This document shows positions 26,760 to 35,212 of a DNA stretch of 64,000 nucleotides, in pieces. The stretch covers positions 124,001-188,000 of the forward strand of contig NZ_UYZY01000007.1 in NCBI RefSeq assembly GCF_900626075.1, given 5' to 3'. Numbering within the stretch: the first letter of the stretch is position 1; the number at the start of each line of letters is the position of its first letter. The stretch is from Clostridium transplantifaecale. Lineage in GTDB: Bacteria; Bacillota; Clostridia; Lachnospirales; Lachnospiraceae. Below the pieces are notes generated by a model that was not told the origin of the DNA, made no database searches, and was given only the letters and a program-made list of their open reading frames with translations. The position numbers and the translations under genes were made by a program.

Positions 26760-27964
26760 CAGTGAATCAGACGGCAAAGCATACATTTTTTACAAGGACA
26801 TTTGTGGTAATCCTGGTAATCCAGTGTTGTTATAATATGGCGGCCACCTTCATCGCCACCCCCATCGGACGCCAGGGGGTCAGCCTTGGGGCCAGCATGA
26901 CATTTTTGGGAATTCTGTCTTCCGTTATGTCCGGAATGTACATGGTAATGCGTCCGGTGGCCGGAATTGCCATTGACCGCATCAATCCGAAATATGTGCT
27001 GATCGGGCAGTATACCCTGCTTGTCACTTCCTACGTATTATCAGCGGTGGCCGGAAGTCTGGGAGTTTACGTTGCCAGCCGTCTGGTATACGGCCTGGCT
27101 TTCGGGGCTATCGGCGTTACGATGCCGACGGTGGTAGGCCGCGCAATGCCAAAGGAAAAGATGGCCCAGGGGCTTGGCCTTTATATGATGCTTCCTCTGG
27201 TTCTGAAGATCTTCACACCAAATATTTCCCTTTTCCTCGTGGATAACTGGGGATTTGCCGCCAGCTATACGGTATCGATTGTCCTGATCGCCATAGCCCT
27301 GATTCTGCTGATCACTCTGAAAATCGATTTTACAGCAGGGGTGAAGAAGGAGAAAAAGAAATTTTCCTGGAATAATATTATTGCGGTGGAGGCATTTCTG
27401 CCGACGCTGTCCAATATTTTTACGGGTATGGTTTTTACCGCTGTTATCATGAATATCGTGGTATACGGGGATGCCATGGGATTTGGGCAGATTGCCTTGT
27501 TTATGACATTCTATAACGGCGCCCAGGTGGCGACCCGGGGACTGGGCGGCTATCTGGCAGACAAAATCGGAATCCGCAGGACCATGTATCCATGTCTCAT
27601 CCTGATGATAGTTACCGTGGCAATTCTGGGAAGCACGGACAATTTTACTATGGTACTGGTGGCGGCCGTTCTGTTCGCTATTGGATTCGGCGGCGCGCAG
27701 CCGGTTATGACGGCAGTCTGCATGAGAACTGTCAGCCGTGAGAGGGCGGGAGCAGCCAACGCTACCTATATGCTGGGAGCCGACGTGGGAACCATGGTGG
27801 CCTCCACCGTAGTCGGTGTGCTTATTGATGCTTTTGGGTTCCAGCAGATGTATCTGTATATGATAATCCCGGGAGTTATGGCGCTTTTGACCTTTGCGCT
27901 GACGATGAAGGTGATGGGGAAACAGATTATTGCCGCGAGCCGGAAGGATGTTGCTGAGGAATGA
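26744..27964 (+). CDS. MFS transporter
   Basis: A 406-residue protein with about 12 membrane helices in two six-helix halves. The cytoplasmic loop between helices 2 and 3 reads VMRPVAGIAIDRINPKY, close to the MFS signature, and the equivalent in the second half is GLGGYLADKIGIRR. It resembles the drug/organic-acid exporter branch more than sugar symporters. Being last in the locus and overlapping the esterase gene, it may export a released acid or aglycone; this is inference. The start follows GGGGAGG. Confidence 0.88.
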   Translation: MESTVTVNQTAKHTFFTRTFVVILVIQCCYNMAATFIATPIGRQGVSLGASMTFLGILSSVMSGMYMVMRPVAGIAIDRINPKYVLIGQYTLLVTSYVLSAVAGSLGVYVASRLVYGLAFGAIGVTMPTVVGRAMPKEKMAQGLGLYMMLPLVLKIFTPNISLFLVDNWGFAASYTVSIVLIAIALILLITLKIDFTAGVKKEKKKFSWNNIIAVEAFLPTLSNIFTGMVFTAVIMNIVVYGDAMGFGQIALFMTFYNGAQVATRGLGGYLADKIGIRRTMYPCLILMIVTVAILGSTDNFTMVLVAAVLFAIGFGGAQPVMTAVCMRTVSRERAGAANATYMLGADVGTMVASTVVGVLIDAFGFQQMYLYMIIPGVMALLTFALTMKVMGKQIIAASRKDVAEE

Positions 27965-28010
27965 GAATGCCGCCGGGACGGCCGGGGGCGGAATGGTGAG
28001 AGGGAGGTTG

Positions 28011-28110
28011 TGAGTCTTCAGTCCCGGTTTGTAGGTTGTCGCGGATGGGGAATCCGGGGAAAAATGGTCCCTTTCGGAAAGTTTTCCCCTCCTTCCCCCC
28101 GCCGCAACCA
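28011..28110. repeat. Palindromic intergenic element, copy C (one end only)
   Basis: It starts with TGAGTCTTCAGTCCCGG at 28011 and continues GTCGCGGATGGGGAATCCGG then GAAAAA, like copies A and B, but the right terminal repeat is missing. Homology on the outer left side reaches back to about 27965, immediately after the MFS stop. The truncated element abuts the leader of the decayed Rpn-family copy. Confidence 0.6.
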
Positions 28111-28141
28111 ATCATCTGGACTGCTTAATTCATCAATTTTT

Positions 28142-28327
28142 TTCTTGCAATCCTATGTCCACCATGCTACGATAAATTTAAGCAAGGTTTCGAAAATTCT
28201 ATTTCAAATCTTAACATTCTTATGCCAGATATGGCATTCAAAAGACTCTTTGCTTAACGCTCCAATACACCGTAGGCAGGGAGGCAGAGGTTCTTCCTGT
28301 CGGAATTTACAGAAAGGAAGAAACGTC
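28142..28327 (+). repeat. Duplicated leader upstream of Rpn-family remnant, copy 2
   Basis: It matches 17711-17895 along its length, with scattered substitutions and small indels. It precedes the internally deleted Rpn-like gene. Confidence 0.6.
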
Positions 28328-28782
28328 ATGAGGGAAGAAATGAGACGGCCCGGGAAATATCCGGTCTTTGTCTGGAGGATGGGACCACCAAGATTTTTCT
28401 AAATATGACAAGTAGAAATGGGGAGCCGACCCTGGTCAGTCTGCTGCAGTATATGAAGGAAACGCGGCTGGACAATCCGGAGGTTGTAATAATGGATGAA
28501 AGAATCCGGAAACTGGATGAAATCGTAACCGAAGTGAAGCAGTCAGAAGAATGGGAGGCTGTGAAGATGAGTATATTATCTGTTGGGATTGAACGTGGCC
28601 GTGCGGAGGGATTGGAATGCGGCCTCAGAGAGGGCCGGTATTGCAAACTTAAGGAGCAGACCGCAAGAAAACTGGCAAAAGGAAAGAGTGCAATAATCAT
28701 AGCGGAGGAACTGGAAGAAGAGCTGTCTGTGATAGAGCAGGTAATCCGGGAACTGAAGGAAGAACAGGAAAATTCCAATTGA
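28328..28782 (+). pseudogene. Internally deleted Rpn-family gene
   Basis: The start region (ATG 28328) resembles that of the intact copy at 17896. The sequence then jumps, at about 28366, to the part equivalent to 18378, so roughly 460 bases encoding the whole nuclease core are gone. The join is out of frame and stops at 28400-28402. The C-terminal remnant is open from ATG 28405 (SRNGEPTLVSLLQYMKETRLDNPE...) to 28782 and keeps the charged repetitive tail. Without the Asp and ExQ residues it cannot be an active nuclease. Confidence 0.8.
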
Positions 28783-28814
28783 TAAATGGGATAACAAAAT
28801 AAAATGAAATAATA

Positions 28815-28859
28815 AAGGCGCTGTTTCATACCTGGTTTAAGGGAATGGAACAGCGCCTT
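28815..28859. terminator. Bidirectional terminator-like hairpin
   Basis: AAGGCGCTGTT.CAT (28815-28829) pairs with ATG.AACAGCGCCTT (28845-28859). On the - strand a T-rich run follows, so it can end transcription coming from the MATE gene; on the + strand the tail is weak. Confidence 0.6.
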
Positions 28860-29008
28860 ATATTGAGTGACAATGAAAGGTTCGCGAAGCGTGCTTTTCG
28901 TTGTTGGTGACGGCAGCCTGTGCTCGGGACAGTGGACTGCCGTTAATTGACCGTGATTAGTCCACAGAGTTTTTTTGCCGTTTAGTATGGTAAGCTTTGA
29001 AGAAGCGC

Positions 29009-30343
29009 TCACTCACTGGCTGACGGCCGAGCTGCGATTGCCTCCGATAGTTTCTTCTTAGCTTTACGGCACTTACTGTAGCACAGACAGGCGGCGACGA
29101 TCCAGGATATCCCTTCGCTGTAAGGAACGGATGGGAAACCCAGAGGAGCGACTAACAGGGCAGCAAGGGTCAGGCGGACAACGAGGCCGGCGATATTACA
29201 GACGGCCGGAGTGACCACATTGCCGGTTCCCTGAAGAAAGCCGATGAAAAGGTTAAGCATACCGAAAACAGGATAAAAGATGGACAGCATAAACAGAAAA
29301 CTCTGTCCAAGGTTTGCAACCTCCTCACTGACACCGAACAGAAGAATGAACGGTTTGCCGAAGAGGATGACAATCCCGGCTATGGTGACAGAGAGGGCAA
29401 GCATCATTTTAACTCCGATGGAATAGCCCTCCTGTATTCTCTTATACTGTCCCGCTCCCATATTCTGGGCGGTAAAGGTGGAGACGGCGGAGGCTACGCT
29501 GACCGCCGGCAGCATGGCAAGAGAGTCGAGCCGGTAGGCGGAGGTTATGGCTGTAACGGCCTGCACGCCCAGCGTATTCATAATACCCTGCAGGATGATG
29601 CTTCCAAAGGACATAACTCCCGACTGGAGCACACAGGGCAGGCCGAGCCTTGTCTGTTCCCTTAATGCCTCCACGGTAAAATTGTGCCGGCAGGGTATTT
29701 TCCTGATGACATGTATGTACAGATATATGAGGACATAGAGACAGGAGAAGAGCTGCGACAGCACCGTTGCCAGTGCGGCGCCCATGATTCCCCAGTGAAA
29801 TACGGCTACGAAGAGGACATCCACAATGATGTTGGTAAATGTGGCAATGACAATGGCCTCCATGGAGGTCCTGCTGTTTCCCATACCCCGCAGGATGGAG
29901 CTGCATATGTTATAAAGCATGACAAATGGAATTCCGATGAAAATCACGGAAATATAAGTTTTTGTCATGGCGAAGATACTTGCATCCGTATGCATCATGA
30001 CCAGCACCTGATCAATAATGCCAAGGCTTAGAAAGGCCATTATGATGGAAGCGGGGAGAAGATAGAGAAAGGATGTGCGGGTAGCCTCCCCGATTTTCCC
30101 ATTCTCCTGACGCCCCGTCAATTGAGCGATATAGATAGAGACGCCGGTGGTAAAACCGATTATCACGTTGGTAAAGAACATGACGATACTGGTTGAAACA
30201 CCGATGGCGGCGACCGCATTTTCACCGATAAAGTTGCCGGCAATCATGGAATCGGCGATATTATACAATTGTTGCAGCAGGCTGCTTGCCACGAGAGGGG
30301 CCGCAAATTGAAACAGTATTTTTGTGATATTTCCTTTTGTCAT
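29009..30343 (-). CDS. MATE-family efflux protein
   Basis: About 444 residues and 12 membrane helices in two repeats, matching the DinF/NorM multidrug and toxin extrusion family. Typical features are the early ILFQFAAPLVASSLLQQLYNIADSMIAGNFIG and the matching FLQGTGNVVTPAVCNI in the second half. The start is placed at the internal Met (30343), since CAGGAG lies 6 bases before it; the upstream Met at 30361 lacks a ribosome site and the extension contains that site. It is a single gene with its own promoter. Exchange with Na+ or H+ is expected; the substrate is unknown. Confidence 0.92.
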   Translation of the reverse strand: MTKGNITKILFQFAAPLVASSLLQQLYNIADSMIAGNFIGENAVAAIGVSTSIVMFFTNVIIGFTTGVSIYIAQLTGRQENGKIGEATRTSFLYLLPASIIMAFLSLGIIDQVLVMMHTDASIFAMTKTYISVIFIGIPFVMLYNICSSILRGMGNSRTSMEAIVIATFTNIIVDVLFVAVFHWGIMGAALATVLSQLFSCLYVLIYLYIHVIRKIPCRHNFTVEALREQTRLGLPCVLQSGVMSFGSIILQGIMNTLGVQAVTAITSAYRLDSLAMLPAVSVASAVSTFTAQNMGAGQYKRIQEGYSIGVKMMLALSVTIAGIVILFGKPFILLFGVSEEVANLGQSFLFMLSIFYPVFGMLNLFIGFLQGTGNVVTPAVCNIAGLVVRLTLAALLVAPLGFPSVPYSEGISWIVAACLCYSKCRKAKKKLSEAIAARPSASE

Positions 30344-30415
30344 AGATAACTCCTGATTCATTGCTGTTTAGCCGGTACCATGCTGGATGATATTACAGCC
30401 TGGATGGCTGATCTC

Positions 30416-30444
30416 ATAATAGCATAGGCGTTATAAAAAGTCAC
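30416..30444 (-). promoter_or_regulatory. Promoter of the MATE gene
   Basis: On the - strand GTGACT (30444-30439), a 17-base spacer and TATTAT (30421-30416) lie about 73 bases upstream of the start at 30343. Confidence 0.5.
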
Positions 30445-30614
30445 TGATTTTTCAGCGCCTCTTGTGAAGTTTGGCAGTTAATTGAGATGCGGGAATGCCT
30501 CTGTCAAGATGACGGAGGGGCGTCATTCGGCTTCCCGGCGGCGTTCTCCTGACTTGTTTTGGTCACGGATAATGAATTTTTTATAAAATAATAGTGGTTA
30601 ATTGGACTGGGGTT

Positions 30615-30649
30615 ATGATATAATGTCCGCATTGCGGACATTATATCAT
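30615..30649. promoter_or_regulatory. 35-base perfect palindrome upstream of the MoxR operon
   Basis: ATGATATAATGTCCGC (30615-30630) and its exact complement (30634-30649) flank ATT. The left arm contains TATAAT. It lies about 160 bases before the MoxR-type gene in a 445-bp gap with no other gene; a smaller hairpin GCAGA-TT-TCTGC follows at 30656-30667. It may be an operator over a promoter or an attenuator hairpin. No T-run follows it. Confidence 0.5.
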
Positions 30650-30806
30650 GCGCATGCAGATTTCTGCGCTTGCCGCAGAAAGTCTGGCGCTGAATTCTGT
30701 GGGAGACTCATATTCGCGAAGTGGATATGATATACTATGAGCACTAAATCGGGATTTCTCCAATATGGGGAGCCACTGAAATAATATTATCTAAAAGGAG
30801 AATCAC

Positions 30807-31619
30807 ATGCTGCAATTTCATGGAAGTGAAGAATATATCGCATCAGACGAGCTGAGCCGCAGTGTCAATATCGCTGCTGCATTAAAGAAGCCCCTGCTTC
30901 TGAAAGGGGAGCCGGGAACCGGTAAGACGATGCTGGCTGAGGCAATCGCCAATTCTCTGGGCATGGAGCTTCTGATTTGGAATATTAAATCCACGACCAG
31001 GGCACAGGACGGCCTCTATGTTTATGATACGGTCCAGAGGCTGTATGACAGTCAGTTTGGAACGGAGGGGGTAAATGATATCAGTAAATACATCCGCCTT
31101 GGCAAACTGGGAGAGGCTTTTAAACGGGATAAACAAGTGGTTCTGCTGATCGATGAGATTGACAAGGCCGATCTGGAGTTTCCGAATGACCTTCTCTGGG
31201 AACTGGACAAGATGGAATTCTACATTCCCGAGACCGGGGAGACGGTAAAGGCATCGGTGCGCCCGATCGTCATTATCACCTCGAATGCGGAGAAGGAGCT
31301 GCCGGACGCGTTCCTGAGACGCTGTATTTTCCACTATATTGCATTTCCGGATGCGCCGATGATGGAGCGGATTATAAAAGCCCATTATCCGGAGCTGGAT
31401 CAGAAACTGATTGACGGGGTGCTGGATGCATTTTACAGAGTCAGGGATATCAGGGGACTTCAGAAGAAACCAAGCACGTCCGAGGTCCTCGACTGGATAC
31501 AGGCGCTGTCCATCGGCGGTATTTCCGTAAAGAAACTGGAACGGGAGATACCATTTGCCGGAGTTCTGTTAAAGAAAACAGAGGATTTAAAGCAGGTGGA
31601 GAACAAGCATGTTTACTGA
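30807..31619 (+). CDS. MoxR-family AAA+ ATPase
   Basis: A 270-residue AAA+ ATPase: Walker A GEPGTGKT near residues 36-43, Walker B LLIDEIDKAD, sensor 1 in IITSNAEKELPDAFLRRC. MoxR proteins act as chaperones that load metal or cofactor, or remodel complexes, together with a VWA partner, which here is the next gene (11-base overlap). AAAGGAG gives a strong start. Membership in the CoxD-like branch is suggested by the partner; the client protein is not evident. Confidence 0.9.
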   Translation: MLQFHGSEEYIASDELSRSVNIAAALKKPLLLKGEPGTGKTMLAEAIANSLGMELLIWNIKSTTRAQDGLYVYDTVQRLYDSQFGTEGVNDISKYIRLGKLGEAFKRDKQVVLLIDEIDKADLEFPNDLLWELDKMEFYIPETGETVKASVRPIVIITSNAEKELPDAFLRRCIFHYIAFPDAPMMERIIKAHYPELDQKLIDGVLDAFYRVRDIRGLQKKPSTSEVLDWIQALSIGGISVKKLEREIPFAGVLLKKTEDLKQVENKHVY

Positions 31620-32808
31620 TTTTCTTTATCTTTTGCGCCGTCAGGGAATGAAGACGGGGCTGAATGAGTGGAACAGCCTGATGGACGCTTTGTCTATGAA
31701 TCTGAACGAGGCCAGCCTGACGGAATTTTACTATATGGCCAGGGCGGTTCTCGTAAAGAAAGAATCGGATTATGATAAGTTCGACCAGGCTTTCCTGGAA
31801 TATTTTAAAAACGTCACCACGTACGAAAGTCTGCCCCAGGAAGTCCTCGACTGGCTCTCCAAAGCCAGGGAACAGACGCCCTATGATAAGGATGAGGTGG
31901 ATGCCCGTTTTGAAGGACTTGGCCTTGACGAAATCCGGAAAATGATGGAGGAGCGCCTGAAGGAACAGCATGAGCAGCACCACGGCGGCAATAAATGGAT
32001 CGGGACGGGGGGAACGAGTGCATTCGGCCATTCCGGCTACAGCCCCAAAGGGATACGGGTAGGCGGCCCGGGTAAGAACAGAAGCGCCCTCCAGGTGGCG
32101 GAGGAGCGCAGTTACAGAGATTTCAGGGACGATTCCGTCCTTCAGGTACGGCAATTCCAGATTGCCCTTAGGAAGCTGCGCCTTCTTTCCTGCCGTGAGG
32201 ACGGTCCGAAGACGGAACTCAACGTGGAGAAGACGATAGAAAGAACGTGTGACCAGGGCGGAAGACTGGAGCTTGTCATGGAACGGCCGAGAAAAAATCA
32301 GACGAAACTGCTCCTTCTCATGGACAGCGGCGGCTCCATGTGGAGTTATGCCGAGCTCTGCAACAGGCTGTTTCAGGCGGTGGACCGGTCCGCCCATTTT
32401 AAAGATTTGAAGGTATACTATTTTCATAATTGTTTTTATGACTACCTTTTTACAACGCCGTCCTGCAACTGGAGGGAAAAAGTGCAGACGGAGTGGGTGA
32501 TGAACAACCTGAAATCGGAATATAAGGTGATTCTGGTGGGAGACGGAGCGATGGCTCCGTCGGAACTGCTTTACCGTGGCGGGAGCCTCGATTATTTTCA
32601 CCGCAACGACAAGACAGGGCTTTACTGGCTGGAGACATTAAAACGGAGATTCCCATCGTCTATCTGGCTGAACCCGATCAATGAAAAGGTTTGGGATTAC
32701 ACATACGGCTATCAGACTATCGGCCTGATACGGGAGCGGATAGCCATGTTTCCCCTTACAGTTAGCGGACTGGAGAATGGAATCCGGGCGCTTAAAAAGG
32801 GTGAATAA
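31609..32808 (+). CDS. VWA-domain (CoxE-like) partner of MoxR ATPase
   Basis: A 399-residue protein. The N-terminal half is helical and charged, with a Gly-rich hinge around GGNKWIGTGGTSAFGHSG. The C-terminal half is a VWA-like domain with a MIDAS motif LLMDSGGSMWSY near residue 240 and a conserved YYFHNCFYDYLF. The MIDAS binds Mg2+ and contacts the client. The DxGGS form of the motif occurs in the CoxE/DUF58-related group. It works with the overlapping MoxR gene. Confidence 0.85.
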   Translation: MFTDFLYLLRRQGMKTGLNEWNSLMDALSMNLNEASLTEFYYMARAVLVKKESDYDKFDQAFLEYFKNVTTYESLPQEVLDWLSKAREQTPYDKDEVDARFEGLGLDEIRKMMEERLKEQHEQHHGGNKWIGTGGTSAFGHSGYSPKGIRVGGPGKNRSALQVAEERSYRDFRDDSVLQVRQFQIALRKLRLLSCREDGPKTELNVEKTIERTCDQGGRLELVMERPRKNQTKLLLLMDSGGSMWSYAELCNRLFQAVDRSAHFKDLKVYYFHNCFYDYLFTTPSCNWREKVQTEWVMNNLKSEYKVILVGDGAMAPSELLYRGGSLDYFHRNDKTGLYWLETLKRRFPSSIWLNPINEKVWDYTYGYQTIGLIRERIAMFPLTVSGLENGIRALKKGE

Positions 32809-32839
32809 AATGCAGCAGGAGTCGGGAGGAGTAAAGGAA

Positions 32840-34036
32840 ATGGAACCAATGGAGCTATTGGCGGAGATATCGGATGAGCTGGAACAGCACACGATCGCCG
32901 TCAGAAGACAGATTCATCAGAATCCGGAACTGTCGTTCCAGGAATTTGAGACGGCGGAACTGGTCCGGAAGGAACTGGAACGGATAGGGATTCCCTATAC
33001 TAACAGTCCTGTGAAACCGGGAATTGTGGCCGAGATTGACAGCGGCAAGCCCGGGCGTCTTTTGATGCTGCGCGCAGATATGGATGCGCTTCCTATTGAG
33101 GAGACCGCGGATGTGCCGTTCTGTTCCCGGAATAAGGGCGTCATGCACGCCTGCGGACACGATGTCCACACGTCTAATCTGCTGGCGGTCGGGGAGATTT
33201 TGAACAGGATGAAAGAGTATTGGAACGGCCGGGTAAAGCTGGTGTTTCAGCCGGCGGAGGAACATGGGGGCGGCGGAAGGCGGATGATAGAGGAAGGTCT
33301 TCTGGATGAACTGCCGGATGCCTGCATGGCTCTTCATGTAACAACGGATCAGCGCGGACAATTTTATGTGGGAGTCGGTCCGCTGACCGCCTTTTCCGAC
33401 CGCTGTGAGATTGTGGTGCACGGAAAGGCCGCTCACTCATCCGAACCGCAGGATGGCGTCGATGCCGTATACATTGCTGCATCCATCATTGTCGCACTCA
33501 ATACGCTGGTGCCGAAAAACTTAAGTCCCATGGAGCATTCCACCCTGAATATGGGAATGATTTCAGGCGGAACCGCTCTCAATGTGATCACGGATCGGGT
33601 GGAACTGCATGGAATGATGCGCAATGCAAAATCACATACACGGGGAGTAATGATGGAAAAGATCCGCTCCCTGTCCGAGGGGATTGCCTGCGCGATGGGG
33701 GGCAGTTGCGATGTAAGGTTTGATGAGGGTTCCGCCTCCGTAATCAATGATAAAGCATTGGCCGGCCAGGTGATTTCCATCATGGAAAAAAATGCGGATA
33801 CTCTTTATAAAGGGTATCCGCTCAGCGCCCCATATCCTGAAATTATAACAGGAGATCTTTTAAGGCTGGCATCGGAGGATTTTGGGTTCTATTCACAGAA
33901 AGCAAAAACATGTTATATCATGATGGGAACAGGGGAAGGAGCCCCGGTCCACAATCCCGGATTTAAGGTGGATGAGGCATATATCAAGCTGGCAACGAGG
34001 ACGATGGCGGCGGTTGCGCTTGACTATCTGAAATAG
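32840..34036 (+). CDS. M20-family amidohydrolase / peptidase
   Basis: About 398 residues, typical of the IAA-amino acid hydrolase / hippurate hydrolase / N-acyl-amino acid deacylase group. Metal ligands and catalytic residues are seen in LRADMDALPIEE, ACGHDVHTSNLLAVGE and QPAEEHGGGGRRMIEEG. The dimerisation domain lies in the middle (GKAAHSSEPQDGVDAV), and a final zinc His is in APVHNPGFKVDE. ATG 32840 behind GGGAGGA is preferred to longer in-frame starts that overlap the VWA gene. It is co-transcribed with the MoxR pair, which may be coincidental. Confidence 0.9.
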   Translation: MEPMELLAEISDELEQHTIAVRRQIHQNPELSFQEFETAELVRKELERIGIPYTNSPVKPGIVAEIDSGKPGRLLMLRADMDALPIEETADVPFCSRNKGVMHACGHDVHTSNLLAVGEILNRMKEYWNGRVKLVFQPAEEHGGGGRRMIEEGLLDELPDACMALHVTTDQRGQFYVGVGPLTAFSDRCEIVVHGKAAHSSEPQDGVDAVYIAASIIVALNTLVPKNLSPMEHSTLNMGMISGGTALNVITDRVELHGMMRNAKSHTRGVMMEKIRSLSEGIACAMGGSCDVRFDEGSASVINDKALAGQVISIMEKNADTLYKGYPLSAPYPEIITGDLLRLASEDFGFYSQKAKTCYIMMGTGEGAPVHNPGFKVDEAYIKLATRTMAAVALDYLK

Positions 34037-34132
34037 TTCATTACAGCCCCCATTGCAGCATTTACAGCTTTGTAATTAATAAAACAAAATAAAATGGCGT
34101 TCTATAAAAATTTAATAGAAAATTGCTCAGTA

Positions 34133-34179
34133 AAAAGCCTGCATTCTGAACCTACCGGTTTAACAGAATACAGGCTTTT
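34133..34179. terminator. Bidirectional terminator between amidohydrolase and GntR genes
   Basis: AAAAGCCTG and ATTCTG pair with CAGAAT and CAGGCTTTT (34133-34148 with 34164-34179), with one unpaired base on each side. A/T-runs on both flanks serve both converging genes. Confidence 0.8.
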
Positions 34180-34195
34180 CCAGCCGATGCGCACA

Positions 34196-34864
34196 TTAAA
34201 GAAGATGTGTATTTTTCAATAGAAATGGAAAATTATCCTTCAGATGATAAAACTCCGCCAGATGAGTTGCCGTCAGCCGGACAGCCAGTTCCTCATCCCT
34301 GGCTTCGATAGCATCGGCGATCATGCGGTGTGTAATCTTATTAGCAATCACGTCGGCGTAACGGTGGGACAGCATGACTTCCATCTGTCTCAGAAACTGT
34401 AACTGATATTTTTCCAAAACAGGATTCTTTGCAATAATACTGAGCTGGAGGTGGAACAGGTAGTCGTTCTTGATATGTTCCATGCGATCTTCCCTGTCAG
34501 AGATGCCGTTCTCCCTGCATTTATCGGCCAGGAGGCTGAGCTGGCGGAAGTCTTCGTTGCTTCCGCGGAAAATAGCGAGGCGGACGGCCATGCAGTCCAC
34601 GGCGATTCTCATAATGCCGAGGTTTTGAATCATTTCATCATCAAAGGTCGCCACTTTGACAAAGCGGTTTGGATAAATGGTGACAAGTCCTTCGCTCTCA
34701 AGCTGCTTTAAGGCGCTTCTGACAGGAGTCCGGCTGACGCCGAGATCTTTTGCAATTTCTACTTCAGGTATCCGATCTCCCGGTTTTAATTCCATATTTA
34801 ATATCATATTCAGTATATGTTCATATACGGGTTCTGCCAGGCTGGCAGAAGATTGTGTTTTCAC
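34196..34864 (-). CDS. GntR-family regulator (FCD type)
   Basis: A 222-residue regulator. The N-terminal winged helix-turn-helix reads EHILNMILNMELKPGDRIPEVEIAKDLGVSRTPVRSALKQLESEGLV. The C-terminal FCD ligand domain has the expected conserved Asp and His residues, ending TATHLAEFYH. It starts with GTG at 34864 behind AAAGGGGGA. It is divergent from the transketolase operon, the usual position of a local repressor responding to a pathway intermediate. Repeated ACTTTATAA elements in the shared 348-bp gap are its best candidate sites. Confidence 0.92.
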   Translation of the reverse strand: MKTQSSASLAEPVYEHILNMILNMELKPGDRIPEVEIAKDLGVSRTPVRSALKQLESEGLVTIYPNRFVKVATFDDEMIQNLGIMRIAVDCMAVRLAIFRGSNEDFRQLSLLADKCRENGISDREDRMEHIKNDYLFHLQLSIIAKNPVLEKYQLQFLRQMEVMLSHRYADVIANKITHRMIADAIEARDEELAVRLTATHLAEFYHLKDNFPFLLKNTHLL

Positions 34865-34949
34865 AGAAAAATCCCCCTTTTAACATTAGTCGCGGCGCTG
34901 CCGACTGAGAGAGCGCCTGAAAATCGGTTCTGCTGATGCTCTTTTTTAT

Positions 34950-34966
34950 TGTTCACGGATCGAACA
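34950..34966. repeat. Short hairpin related to the dispersed GAACAGTAAC repeat
   Basis: TGTTC-acggatc-GAACA followed by GTAAC resembles the right half of the hairpins at 4137-4174 and 53551-53579. It lies in the GntR upstream region. Confidence 0.35.
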
Positions 34967-35037
34967 GTAACTACGCGTTCTCCGATGGCTGACTCTATTA
35001 TATAGTAATATTTCAATAAATTCAATAATAAAACCAA

Positions 35038-35192
35038 GATTTTATAAAGTTATATTTTTATAACAAAATAATTGATAACTTTATTACTGAAAACAAAGGT
35101 TATAATTTGTATAAAACGCCAATTGTAAATTATTAAACTTTATAATATTATATTATACATAAACAAACTTTATAAAGTTTATCTGTTATAAT
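35038..35192 (+). promoter_or_regulatory. Promoter and candidate GntR operators of the catabolic operon
   Basis: TATAAT at 35187-35192 lies 20 bases before the first start codon. Just upstream is the 16-base perfect palindrome AAACTTTATAAAGTTT (35165-35180). Related words occur at about 35040 (TTTTATAAAGTTAT), 35080 (AACTTTATTA) and 35133 (AAACTTTATAATAT). The palindrome occupies the -35 zone, as expected for repression. The whole gap is very AT-rich, so some matches may be chance. Confidence 0.5.
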
Positions 35193-35212
35193 AAAATATA
35201 GGAGGAGACAAG

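Noticed and set aside
27041-28111. A long - strand frame of 356 codons opposite the MFS gene
   Set aside because: It is a shadow of the MFS coding strand with low-complexity, His/Arg-rich translation and no start signal.
30603-30624. TTGGAC/TATAAT promoter before the MoxR operon
   Set aside because: The spacer is only 10 bases, too short for a functional sigmaA promoter.
31450-32601. A 383-codon - strand frame opposite the VWA gene
   Set aside because: Shadow of the real gene; codon pattern and lack of ribosome site argue against it.
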